Assembly: GCA_018712905.1 (NCBI GenBank)
Contig: DVGD01000205.1
Location: 1-9,879, forward strand
Reading direction: 5' to 3'
Length of the DNA stretch: 9,879 bases
Source: Candidatus Avoscillospira stercoripullorum
GTDB lineage: Bacteria > Bacillota > Clostridia > Oscillospirales > Oscillospiraceae
The notes below the pieces were generated by a model that was not told the origin of the DNA, searched no databases, and worked only from the letters and a program-made list of their open reading frames with translations. Positions 4,139-9,879 of the stretch are shown here, piece after piece (the first letter of the stretch is position 1; every line of letters starts with the position of its first letter). The position numbers and the translations under genes were made by a program.

Positions 4139-7120
4139 TCACCTGTAATAGTGGATTTCCACGTCCTCGTCGAAGGCTTTTTCGCCCACGGTGCAGTCCT
4201 GGGAGATGGTGACCTCCGTGAGGGGGCAGCGCTCGAAGGCGCTGGAGTAGATTTCCGTCACGGATTCGGGGATCACCACGCGTTCCAGGTTTTCGCAGCC
4301 CAGGAAGGCGCTGTGGCCGATTTCCCGCAGGCCATCGGGCAGGACGAGCTCCCTGGGACTGCAGAAGGAGAAGGCGTTGACGCCGATGATCTCCGTATCC
4401 GCGCGGATGGTGACCTCGGTGGCGGAGCTCGAGAGGCAGCTTCTGAGATAGACGCCGCTGGTGAGATTCTGGTACAGGCAGCCGTCTTCCACAAAGAACG
4501 TCTCATTCCACGGCGAGATGGAAACGGACTGCAGATCCGTCATGCACAGGGGATTGCCCTGGACGGTTTCGAGCTTGCGCGGCAGCACCAAATGGTCGAT
4601 GTCGGTATCCATGAGCGCGCCCAGGCTGAGAGATTGGAGATGGGGCGGCAGCACCAGGGTACGGATATTCTCGTTGCCGCGGAAGGCGTAGTCCCCGATG
4701 CCGGTTACCAGCTTGCCGTCCAGGCGGCCTGGCAGCGCCAATTCGTCTTTGTCGCCGGTGAGGTGGCCGTCATAGCCGGTGATGATGACGCCGGTTTCGC
4801 CCTCCTCATAGGTGAGCTCCGAGGGGTGGATCTCCAGATAGCAGTCGGGGTAGGTGTACCACCAGTCGCTGTCGCTGACGATTTCGTTGATCTCCGCGTC
4901 CCCGATGAACCACGGGATGCCCACAGCTTCATCGTCGCCCTGGTAGCCGATGATATCGAAGGTTCCGTCGCCGTTGAGCTGATACATGAGTCCCGTTTCG
5001 GTGAGGTTGGATTCGAGGTCGATGATCCGCTCGCCATCTCGCTGCACCAGATAGGTTTTCCACGTGAGTCCATCGTCCTCGCTGGCCATGAACCAAACCC
5101 ATCCGCCGTCGTAGTTGATGAGGCCGATGTCGTAGCCGGAGGTAAGTTCGATGCTGTTTTCCCCGTCGAGATCCACGCAGTTGAGCGTGGTGGTTTCGGG
5201 ATCATAATAGTACATCCGGCCGCTGGCGATGACGACGTTGAGGCTTTGATAGAGAGTCGTGCCCAGGTCGTCCAGGGGATGCTCCTGCTGGTTTCCCTCC
5301 AGGTCGTAGGCGATGACGCACTCTGCCACATTGGAGTACATGAAGAGCGTCTCCTCCTCGTCATAGAGGCCATAGAAGAGTCCCATGTCCTCCACCAGAG
5401 GTTCGCCACCGGCAAAGTCCAGGGTGAGCGCGTATAGATCCACCGCCAGGTCATCGGCGTCGGTCACCTGGGCGCAGTAAATGCGGTCTTCGATGAGGGT
5501 ATACCAGTTGTATTCCCCCGGCGCGGTTTCGCAGTCGCCCGTCTCAAGATTGAGGCGCATGAGCTTGCCGGTTTGGGCGGTGGGATGTTCCCGAGTGAGG
5601 AAGTAGAGGTACGCGGTATCGTCATCCAGGGCGGCATATTGGAGCATTTGGATATAGGAATCCGAATAGAGTGTCTGGGGCGTGTCGCCGTCCACCTCCA
5701 TCCCTTGAATGGAGAAGTGATCCGGCTCCGCGTGAAGAAAATAGATGTGGGTCTCGCTGGCCACCATGGAGGTCGCCTCGCTGTCGATGATGTCGTAGAC
5801 ATTGAGATAGAAGGAGCCCTCCTCCTCGTCGTAGGGACAGCGGCAGAGATTTCCGAAGCTGTCGAGGAAGAACTCATAGCGGGAATCGCCGAAGAACATG
5901 TAGGTGGAGCCCAATGCGGCATTGGAGCTGTTGGCGCCAAGCGCCGAAACGCTGGGGGCGGAGAGAAGCTCGGAGGGCGCGGGCAGGCTGCCGAGCTCCG
6001 ACGTGGTGTCCTCTTCCGTCACGATGGTATCATCGTCTTCCCGGATGATGGGATCATGCTTGTTTCCGCGGAAATAGATAGCCAGGATCACCAGCAGTAC
6101 CAGCGCCGCGCCGCCCAGGATCACCGGCAAAAGCCACTTGGGCGCGGTGGGCTTGGGCGCGGGCGCCGCCTGGAGGGCTTTGAGGAGCGCCGGCACGGTC
6201 TGAATGCGCTCCTTGGGCTGCACGGCCAGGCCGTGCTGCATGGCGCGCTGGAGCGGCACAGGCGTCATGCGCAGCAGGGTGAGATCCAGCCCGTCCCGGT
6301 CGAGGCGATCCACGGCCTTGGGCGGAATGACACCGGTGACGCAGTAGTAGAGGGTGGCGGTGAGGGCGTAGACGTCCGTCCAGGTGCCGGTGCCGCCCCG
6401 CTGCATGTACTGCTCCAGGGGGCTGAAGCCGGTCTTGGCCACCAGCTCGGAGGACATGCCGCTTCGGACGGTGAGATCCTTGGCGGCGCCGAAGTCCAAA
6501 AGGCAGAGGGTGCCGTTGGGCTGCACCATGATGTTGTCGGGGCTGATGTCCCGGTGGATCATGCCCAGCTCGTGCATGGTGGCCACGCTTTCCATGAGGG
6601 GCGTGAGCAGCCGGATGGCCTCGGCCATGGAGAGGGTGCCCCGGCGCTCGAGCCATTTGCGCAGGGTGACGCCCTCGGCAAAGTCCATGACGATGTAGGC
6701 GGTGTTGTTCTCGTTGAAGGTCTCCCGCACCCGCACCACCCCGGGCACGGTGCTGATCTTGGCCATTTTCCGCGCTTCCTTAAGAAAGCTCTCGCAGCCG
6801 GATTGCCACTGGCCGCTTTGCTCGTGGGTGGTGTTCCAATGCACTTCGTTGGACTTGGACTGATCTCGGGAGAGCTGATTCAGGGGAAAATACTCCTTGA
6901 TGGCGACCTTGAGCTCCAGCGCCAGATCGAAGCCCACATAGGTGATGCCGAAGCCGCCCTGTCCCAGCATGCGCCCGATCAGATATTTGCCGTGGAGGAT
7001 GGAGCCGGGGCGCAGGGAATAGGGGACTTCCTGGCTCTGGGAGGGGTCGTAGCCGCAGTGGGGGCAGACGGTGGCGTCGCCCATCTCGGCCATACAGTTG
7101 AGGCAGCGGTTGATCTGCAT
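4139..7120 (-). CDS. Transmembrane Ser/Thr protein kinase with propeller-like and BspA-type LRR ectodomain
   Basis: 993 residues. A zinc ribbon (Cys6, Cys9, Cys19, Cys22) precedes a complete Hanks-type kinase domain (about 46-315): glycine loop GQGGFGITY at 53-61, Lys75 in 'VAIKEYFP', HRD at 189-191 with Asn196, DFG at 209-211. 'FSPLEQY' stands in place of the APE motif. One transmembrane helix follows (about 329-350), then an acidic linker (359-375). Residues 405-740 contain repeated strands of the type 'IYF...L..MEVDG' and 'MYYYD...LNCVDLDG', resembling DUF5050-type propellers. Residues 778-985 are LRR_5 (BspA-like) repeats such as 'LVTGIGDYAFRGNENIRTLVLP'. The kinase should face the cytosol and the C-terminal 640 residues the outside, the topology of a sensor. 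The ATG at 7120 has AGAAGGA 7 bases upstream; the frame is open to 7306, but the extra residues overlap the PP2C gene and look unrelated. It is the last gene of the operon. The ligand is unknown. Confidence 0.9.
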   Translation of the reverse strand: MQINRCLNCMAEMGDATVCPHCGYDPSQSQEVPYSLRPGSILHGKYLIGRMLGQGGFGITYVGFDLALELKVAIKEYFPLNQLSRDQSKSNEVHWNTTHEQSGQWQSGCESFLKEARKMAKISTVPGVVRVRETFNENNTAYIVMDFAEGVTLRKWLERRGTLSMAEAIRLLTPLMESVATMHELGMIHRDISPDNIMVQPNGTLCLLDFGAAKDLTVRSGMSSELVAKTGFSPLEQYMQRGGTGTWTDVYALTATLYYCVTGVIPPKAVDRLDRDGLDLTLLRMTPVPLQRAMQHGLAVQPKERIQTVPALLKALQAAPAPKPTAPKWLLPVILGGAALVLLVILAIYFRGNKHDPIIREDDDTIVTEEDTTSELGSLPAPSELLSAPSVSALGANSSNAALGSTYMFFGDSRYEFFLDSFGNLCRCPYDEEEGSFYLNVYDIIDSEATSMVASETHIYFLHAEPDHFSIQGMEVDGDTPQTLYSDSYIQMLQYAALDDDTAYLYFLTREHPTAQTGKLMRLNLETGDCETAPGEYNWYTLIEDRIYCAQVTDADDLAVDLYALTLDFAGGEPLVEDMGLFYGLYDEEETLFMYSNVAECVIAYDLEGNQQEHPLDDLGTTLYQSLNVVIASGRMYYYDPETTTLNCVDLDGENSIELTSGYDIGLINYDGGWVWFMASEDDGLTWKTYLVQRDGERIIDLESNLTETGLMYQLNGDGTFDIIGYQGDDEAVGIPWFIGDAEINEIVSDSDWWYTYPDCYLEIHPSELTYEEGETGVIITGYDGHLTGDKDELALPGRLDGKLVTGIGDYAFRGNENIRTLVLPPHLQSLSLGALMDTDIDHLVLPRKLETVQGNPLCMTDLQSVSISPWNETFFVEDGCLYQNLTSGVYLRSCLSSSATEVTIRADTEIIGVNAFSFCSPRELVLPDGLREIGHSAFLGCENLERVVIPESVTEIYSSAFERCPLTEVTISQDCTVGEKAFDEDVEIHYYR

Positions 7121-7153
7121 GGAGCGTTCCTTCTTTCTCATGAAGTGGTATGG

Positions 7154-7192
7154 TGCATGGCGCGGGAGAAACAAGCGCCTACTGGCCATGCA
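7154..7192. repeat. Inverted repeat between PP2C and membrane-kinase genes
   Basis: In the 91-base gap between the two genes, TGCATGGC (7154-7161) and GCCATGCA (7185-7192) are perfect inverted arms, with nested GGCGC (7159-7163) and GCGCC (7175-7179). In the mRNA this could fold upstream of the kinase ribosome site and serve as a processing or stability element. There is no T run and no clear promoter in the gap. Confidence 0.45.
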
Positions 7193-7211
7193 GCCGAAGC
7201 AATGGCTGGGG

Positions 7212-7934
7212 CTATAGATCCAGAAACACCGCGATGGCGGTATTATTGTCCACATCAGTGCTCTTGCGCTTTTCGGCGCGGCGGCGGAGGAAATCCAGCC
7301 ACGCATCGGGGGTAGGGGACTTGTGAAGATCCAGCTGGATCTCCTCTTCCACCAGCCGCTCCCACAGCCCGTCGCTGCAGAGCAAAAAGGCGTGCTGTCC
7401 TGGGGAGAGGGTCACGGGTGCATGCACCTCCGGCGTGGCCGTCTCGTCGCCCAGCACCTTTAAAAGGCGGTTGCGGTCGGGATGGCCGGGGATCTCCCGG
7501 CGGGTGATCTCGCCGAGCATCACCGCCACCTGGCAGACGCTGTGATCCAAGGTATAGTCCTTGAGCACCCCGTCCACGAAGTGGTAAAGGCGAGAATCGC
7601 CGATGTGCGCCCAGATGGCGCGGTTTTTCTCCAGAAACAGGCACACCGCCGTGGTCTTCATCTGGGTGGGGGAGAGGCGGGCGGCGAGAATCTCGCGGTT
7701 GGCCAGCGCCATCCACTGCACGATCTCCCGTGCTTCGGGAAGCCTTCCGAGGCCTTGGCAGGAGAGCAGCGCCTGGAGGGCAATCTGGGAGGCCTGACGG
7801 CCGCCGCCGTGCCCGCCCAGGCCGTCGGCCACAATGGCGTAAAGGCCGCTGCGCCCCAGGGCGCCGGCCTGGGCGCTGTCCTGGTTGTCGGGGCGATTGC
7901 CCATGGCGGTGTAAATGCTAAATGAAAGTTGCAT
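7212..7934 (-). CDS. PP2C-family Ser/Thr protein phosphatase
   Basis: 240 residues, the size of a stand-alone bacterial PP2C (PrpC/Stp type). The enzyme removes phosphate from Ser/Thr using two metal ions held by aspartates. All core motifs are present: 'GNRPDNQDS' with Asp19, 'VADGLGGHGGG' with Asp37, 'GDSRLY' at 112-117, 'CSDGLWERL' with Asp188, and 'DNNTAIAV' with Asp229. No signal peptide or membrane segment is seen, so it acts in the cytosol. The ATG at 7934 follows GAGGA with a 7-base gap. That site overlaps the TGA stop of the FHA kinase gene (TGAGGA, 7942-7947), so the two are probably translationally coupled. It most likely reverses phosphorylation by the two kinases beside it, as in the PrkC/PrpC and PknB/Stp pairs. 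Substrates are unknown. Confidence 0.95.
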   Translation of the reverse strand: MQLSFSIYTAMGNRPDNQDSAQAGALGRSGLYAIVADGLGGHGGGRQASQIALQALLSCQGLGRLPEAREIVQWMALANREILAARLSPTQMKTTAVCLFLEKNRAIWAHIGDSRLYHFVDGVLKDYTLDHSVCQVAVMLGEITRREIPGHPDRNRLLKVLGDETATPEVHAPVTLSPGQHAFLLCSDGLWERLVEEEIQLDLHKSPTPDAWLDFLRRRAEKRKSTDVDNNTAIAVFLDL

Positions 7935-7944
7935 GGTGCATTCC

Positions 7945-9228
7945 TCATTGGATGGCGTATTCTTCCTGAACGCCGAAGAAAATCTTGCAGTTTTTCGCCA
8001 CATACCACTGCCCCGGCTGCAGGCGCATGCCGCGCTCTTTGACGCCTAAAAAGGTGCCGTAGCTCGAGCCCTCGTCCCGCGCCAGAAGCCGCCCCTCGGC
8101 ATCCAGGAGAAAGGAGCATTGCAGCCGGCTGACGCCCTTGGTCTCCGGGGGATAGACCACGTCGCAGTCCGGCTGACGCCCCACCCGGAAGGGCTTTCCG
8201 GGCGTCAGCGGCCAGCGTTTGCCGGCAAATTGCCCCCTGAGGCAGTGCACCTGGCAGAGTACGGCGGGCTTGCCGCTGGGGCGGACGGCTGGAAAGAGCA
8301 GCCGGCGGAGCTGCGCCGCGCTCTGGCAGCGTGCCTCTGCCCGCACAGCCATGCCGCAGGTGATGGCGTCGGCCACTTGCTGGGGAAGCTCCGGGCACAG
8401 TGCCCGGATGGGCACGGCCTGATCCTGGAGCCGCCGCTCCGAGGCCATGGGCGGCAGCTTGCCTGAGAGGGCAAAGTACATGGTGACGCAGAGAGAATAG
8501 ATGTCCGTCCATGGCCCCTGGGCGGAGTTGGTCTGGTACTGCTCCCAGGGAGCGAAGCTCTTCTTGACAAACACGGTGAAGTGGCTCGAATCCTCGTAGG
8601 CGCGTACCGAGCCAAAATCAATGAGCCGCACGGTGCCGTCCCGGGTGAGGAAGATGTTGTCCGGGCTCAGATCCCGATGGATGAGCCCCACGGCGTGGAG
8701 CGCCTCCAGGGCATCGAGCACCGCTGCGATGATCCCTGAGAGCTTTGCCCATGGCATGGGGCCATGCTGCTGAAGCCATGCGTTGAGATCCAGGCCATCT
8801 AAGTATTCCATCACATAGTAGACCGTTTTGTTTTCTGAAAAGAGGTGGTAGACCCGCACGACGCTCCGATTCTCCTGGAGCTTCAAAAGGAGCGTGGCCT
8901 CCTGGGAAAAGCGATGGGAGATCTGGGCAAAGTATGCCTCCTGTCCCCGCAGCACCCCGACGGTTTTCCCGTCGCTCTCCCGGCGCACATCCTGCTTGGG
9001 AAAGAGCTCCTTGATGGCCACGGGCAGATTCTGCTGTAGATCCCAGGCGGCATAGGTGATGCCGAAGCCGCCGCGTCCAAGGACATCACCCAGGCGGTAG
9101 CGCTGGTGGAGCACCAGTCCCAGGGGAAGGGCGGAGGGGTCGCGCGCAGCGGCAGATTTCTGCCGCCGATGGCAATGGCTGCACACGCCGTTGACATAAG
9201 TACCCATCATACAGCTCTGGCACTGCAA
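7945..9228 (-). CDS. Cytosolic Ser/Thr protein kinase with N-terminal zinc ribbon and C-terminal FHA domain
   Basis: 427 residues. A zinc ribbon (Cys3, Cys6, Cys16, Cys19) is followed by a Hanks-type kinase domain (about 44-312): GRGGFGITY at 51-59, Lys73 in 'VAIKELFP', HRD at 184-186 with Asn191, and DFG at 204-206. 'FAPWEQY' stands at the APE position. An FHA domain fills about 325-425: 'FRVGRQPDCDVVY' with Arg351, 'VSRLQCSF' with Ser367, and 'DEGSSYGTFLG'. FHA domains bind phosphothreonine. Arg and Ser are kept, but the usual His after Ser is Gln370 and the usual Asn before Gly-Thr is Tyr390. No membrane helix is seen. The start is TTG (9226-9228), with AGGAGG on the minus strand (9236-9241) 7 bases upstream; the next in-frame ATG would remove half of the zinc ribbon. 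It lies 36 bases after the upstream PP2C stop and is coupled to the next PP2C. The catalytic set is complete, so an active kinase is expected. Confidence 0.93.
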   Translation of the reverse strand: MQCQSCMMGTYVNGVCSHCHRRQKSAAARDPSALPLGLVLHQRYRLGDVLGRGGFGITYAAWDLQQNLPVAIKELFPKQDVRRESDGKTVGVLRGQEAYFAQISHRFSQEATLLLKLQENRSVVRVYHLFSENKTVYYVMEYLDGLDLNAWLQQHGPMPWAKLSGIIAAVLDALEALHAVGLIHRDLSPDNIFLTRDGTVRLIDFGSVRAYEDSSHFTVFVKKSFAPWEQYQTNSAQGPWTDIYSLCVTMYFALSGKLPPMASERRLQDQAVPIRALCPELPQQVADAITCGMAVRAEARCQSAAQLRRLLFPAVRPSGKPAVLCQVHCLRGQFAGKRWPLTPGKPFRVGRQPDCDVVYPPETKGVSRLQCSFLLDAEGRLLARDEGSSYGTFLGVKERGMRLQPGQWYVAKNCKIFFGVQEEYAIQ

Positions 9229-9235
9229 GGCGCTT

Positions 9236-9241
9236 CCTCCT
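9236..9241 (-). promoter_or_regulatory. Strong Shine-Dalgarno site for a TTG start
   Basis: AGGAGG on the minus strand, 7 bases before the TTG codon at 9226-9228. It lies within GGAGAGGAGGAAG, an almost ideal anti-rRNA match that may compensate for the weak start codon. The upstream ATG at 9245-9247 is out of frame with the kinase and cannot be its start. Confidence 0.75.
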
Positions 9242-9264
9242 CTCCATGGGTCGGCTCGATCTAA

Positions 9265-9879
9265 TTAAAAGCCCAGAATCATGGCCGTAAAGTTGTCCTG
9301 TCCCGGCACATTGGCCTGGAGCACCGCCTGCTCCAGGGCATCGGCGGCCTGCTGCACATCGGGATTCTTGGAAATAAGCTCCGCCATCACCCCTTCCGGC
9401 AGGGTGTTGAACACGCCGTCGGTCATGAGCAGAATGCGGTCGCCCGGGGCGATGGCGATGCTGCGCAGGCTGAGATCCGCCGCGCGGAGCTTGCCCATGC
9501 CGATGAAGCTGGTGAGCTTGCCGCTGTTGGGATCGCGCACGGATTCGGCATAGCTGCGCGTGCCGTTGAGAATTTCCGGCATCCAGGCCTGGAGCTGGGT
9601 GTGCTCCTGGTTGAGCTGGAGCATACAGCCGTCCCGGCAGAGGTAGATGCGGCTGTCCCCCACGGCAATCCACTGAAATTCTGTGGCGGTGGCCAGCACG
9701 GCCAGGAGGGTGGAGCCGCTCTTGTAAATGCCGCCGGGACCCAGCATCCGGTTGACGCTTTCGTTGACATAACGCACCATCTTCAGCAGCACGCCGTCCA
9801 GCTGGGGCGTCTGGAGCCGGGAGGACAGGGAGAGCATCTCCATGACCACCCGCTGGCTCACCTGCTCGCCGCCGGAGAG
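9265..9879 (-). CDS. PP2C-family Ser/Thr protein phosphatase, 5' end outside the window
   Basis: 204 C-terminal residues are visible and the frame stays open to the right edge. It begins 'LSGGEQVSQRVVMEML', which matches the segment just after the DGxGG motif of PP2C enzymes (GGExxS). The first metal-binding Asp motifs must therefore lie beyond the window, and about 40 residues are missing. Visible motifs are 'GSTLLAVLATATEFQWIAVGDSRIYLC' with GDSR at 74-77, 'MTDGVFNTL' with Asp154, and 'GQDNFTAMIL' with Asp195. The GTG at 9859-9861 is unlikely to be the start, because it would delete a catalytic half-site. It is the first visible gene of the operon, 36 bases before the FHA kinase, and clearly differs in sequence from the second PP2C. 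Role: removal of Ser/Thr phosphates, with the neighbouring kinases as likely counterparts. Confidence 0.92.
   Translation of the reverse strand, partial: LSGGEQVSQRVVMEMLSLSSRLQTPQLDGVLLKMVRYVNESVNRMLGPGGIYKSGSTLLAVLATATEFQWIAVGDSRIYLCRDGCMLQLNQEHTQLQAWMPEILNGTRSYAESVRDPNSGKLTSFIGMGKLRAADLSLRSIAIAPGDRILLMTDGVFNTLPEGVMAELISKNPDVQQAADALEQAVLQANVPGQDNFTAMILGF

Noticed and set aside
3942..4146. CACCTGT direct repeats as target-site duplication of the 180-bp element
   Set aside because: They are 4 and 7 bases away from the element ends and the right copy is part of the kinase coding end, so a chance match cannot be excluded.
3866..5437. 523-codon plus-strand open frame antisense to the membrane kinase
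   Set aside because: It starts in the hairpin repeats, crosses the inverted-repeat element and then mirrors the kinase ectodomain. This is a typical GC-rich shadow frame.
7121..7306. N-terminal extension of the membrane kinase by 62 residues
   Set aside because: It overlaps the PP2C gene in another frame, has no family resemblance, and a good ribosome site precedes the ATG at 7120 just before the zinc ribbon.
5573..7315. 580-codon plus-strand open frame antisense to the kinase domain
   Set aside because: The opposite strand carries all kinase motifs. The antisense product is His/Gly/Ala-rich without a domain, and no ribosome site was seen.
9859..9861. GTG as the true start of the right-hand PP2C
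   Set aside because: The residues before it (LSGGEQ) continue the PP2C pattern, and starting here would lose the essential N-terminal aspartate motifs.

Overview
The window is about 9.9 kb of GC-rich DNA with Gram-positive style Shine-Dalgarno sites, intrinsic terminators and a CCA-encoding tRNA. The gene content (bacterial serpin, TmcAL, AckA, zinc-ribbon Ser/Thr kinases, PP2C phosphatases, a BspA-type leucine-rich repeat ectodomain) points to a high-GC member of the Clostridia, most likely an Oscillospiraceae/Ruminococcaceae-type gut anaerobe. This placement is inferred from gene families and composition; there is no rRNA or other phylogenetic marker here.

Layout. (1) 1-1008, plus strand: the 3' part of a serpin gene, closed by an intrinsic terminator. 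(2) 1049-1220, minus strand: a tRNA-Arg(ACG) gene with its own promoter and terminator. Its terminator lies back to back with that of the serpin. (3) 1230-2387, minus: tmcAL, the tRNA(Met) cytidine acetate ligase. (4) 2520-3716, plus: ackA, acetate kinase, divergent from tmcAL across a 132-bp AT-rich promoter region and closed by a long perfect terminator hairpin. (5) 3771-4138: a gene-free stretch holding two kinds of repeat. The first is a cluster of GC-rich REP-like hairpins. The second is a 180-bp AT-rich element with perfect 13-bp terminal inverted repeats and a recurring GTGAGTAC octamer. (6) 4139-9879, minus: a four-gene phosphosignalling operon, read from the right edge leftward: PP2C phosphatase (5' end outside the window), cytosolic Ser/Thr kinase with a C-terminal FHA domain, second PP2C phosphatase, and a 993-residue transmembrane Ser/Thr kinase with a propeller-like plus leucine-rich-repeat ectodomain.

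How the parts work together. AckA makes ATP and acetate from acetyl phosphate. TmcAL uses ATP and acetate to acetylate the wobble cytidine of elongator tRNA-Met, so the divergent pair joins acetate metabolism to tRNA modification. The right-hand operon looks like a self-contained reversible Ser/Thr phosphorylation module. The membrane kinase would sense something outside the cell, the FHA kinase would act and dock in the cytosol, and the two PP2C enzymes would reverse the marks. Both kinases carry an N-terminal four-cysteine zinc ribbon and share the same activation-segment style, so they are probably distant paralogues. The operon continues past the right edge, so its promoter and any further partners or substrates cannot be seen.
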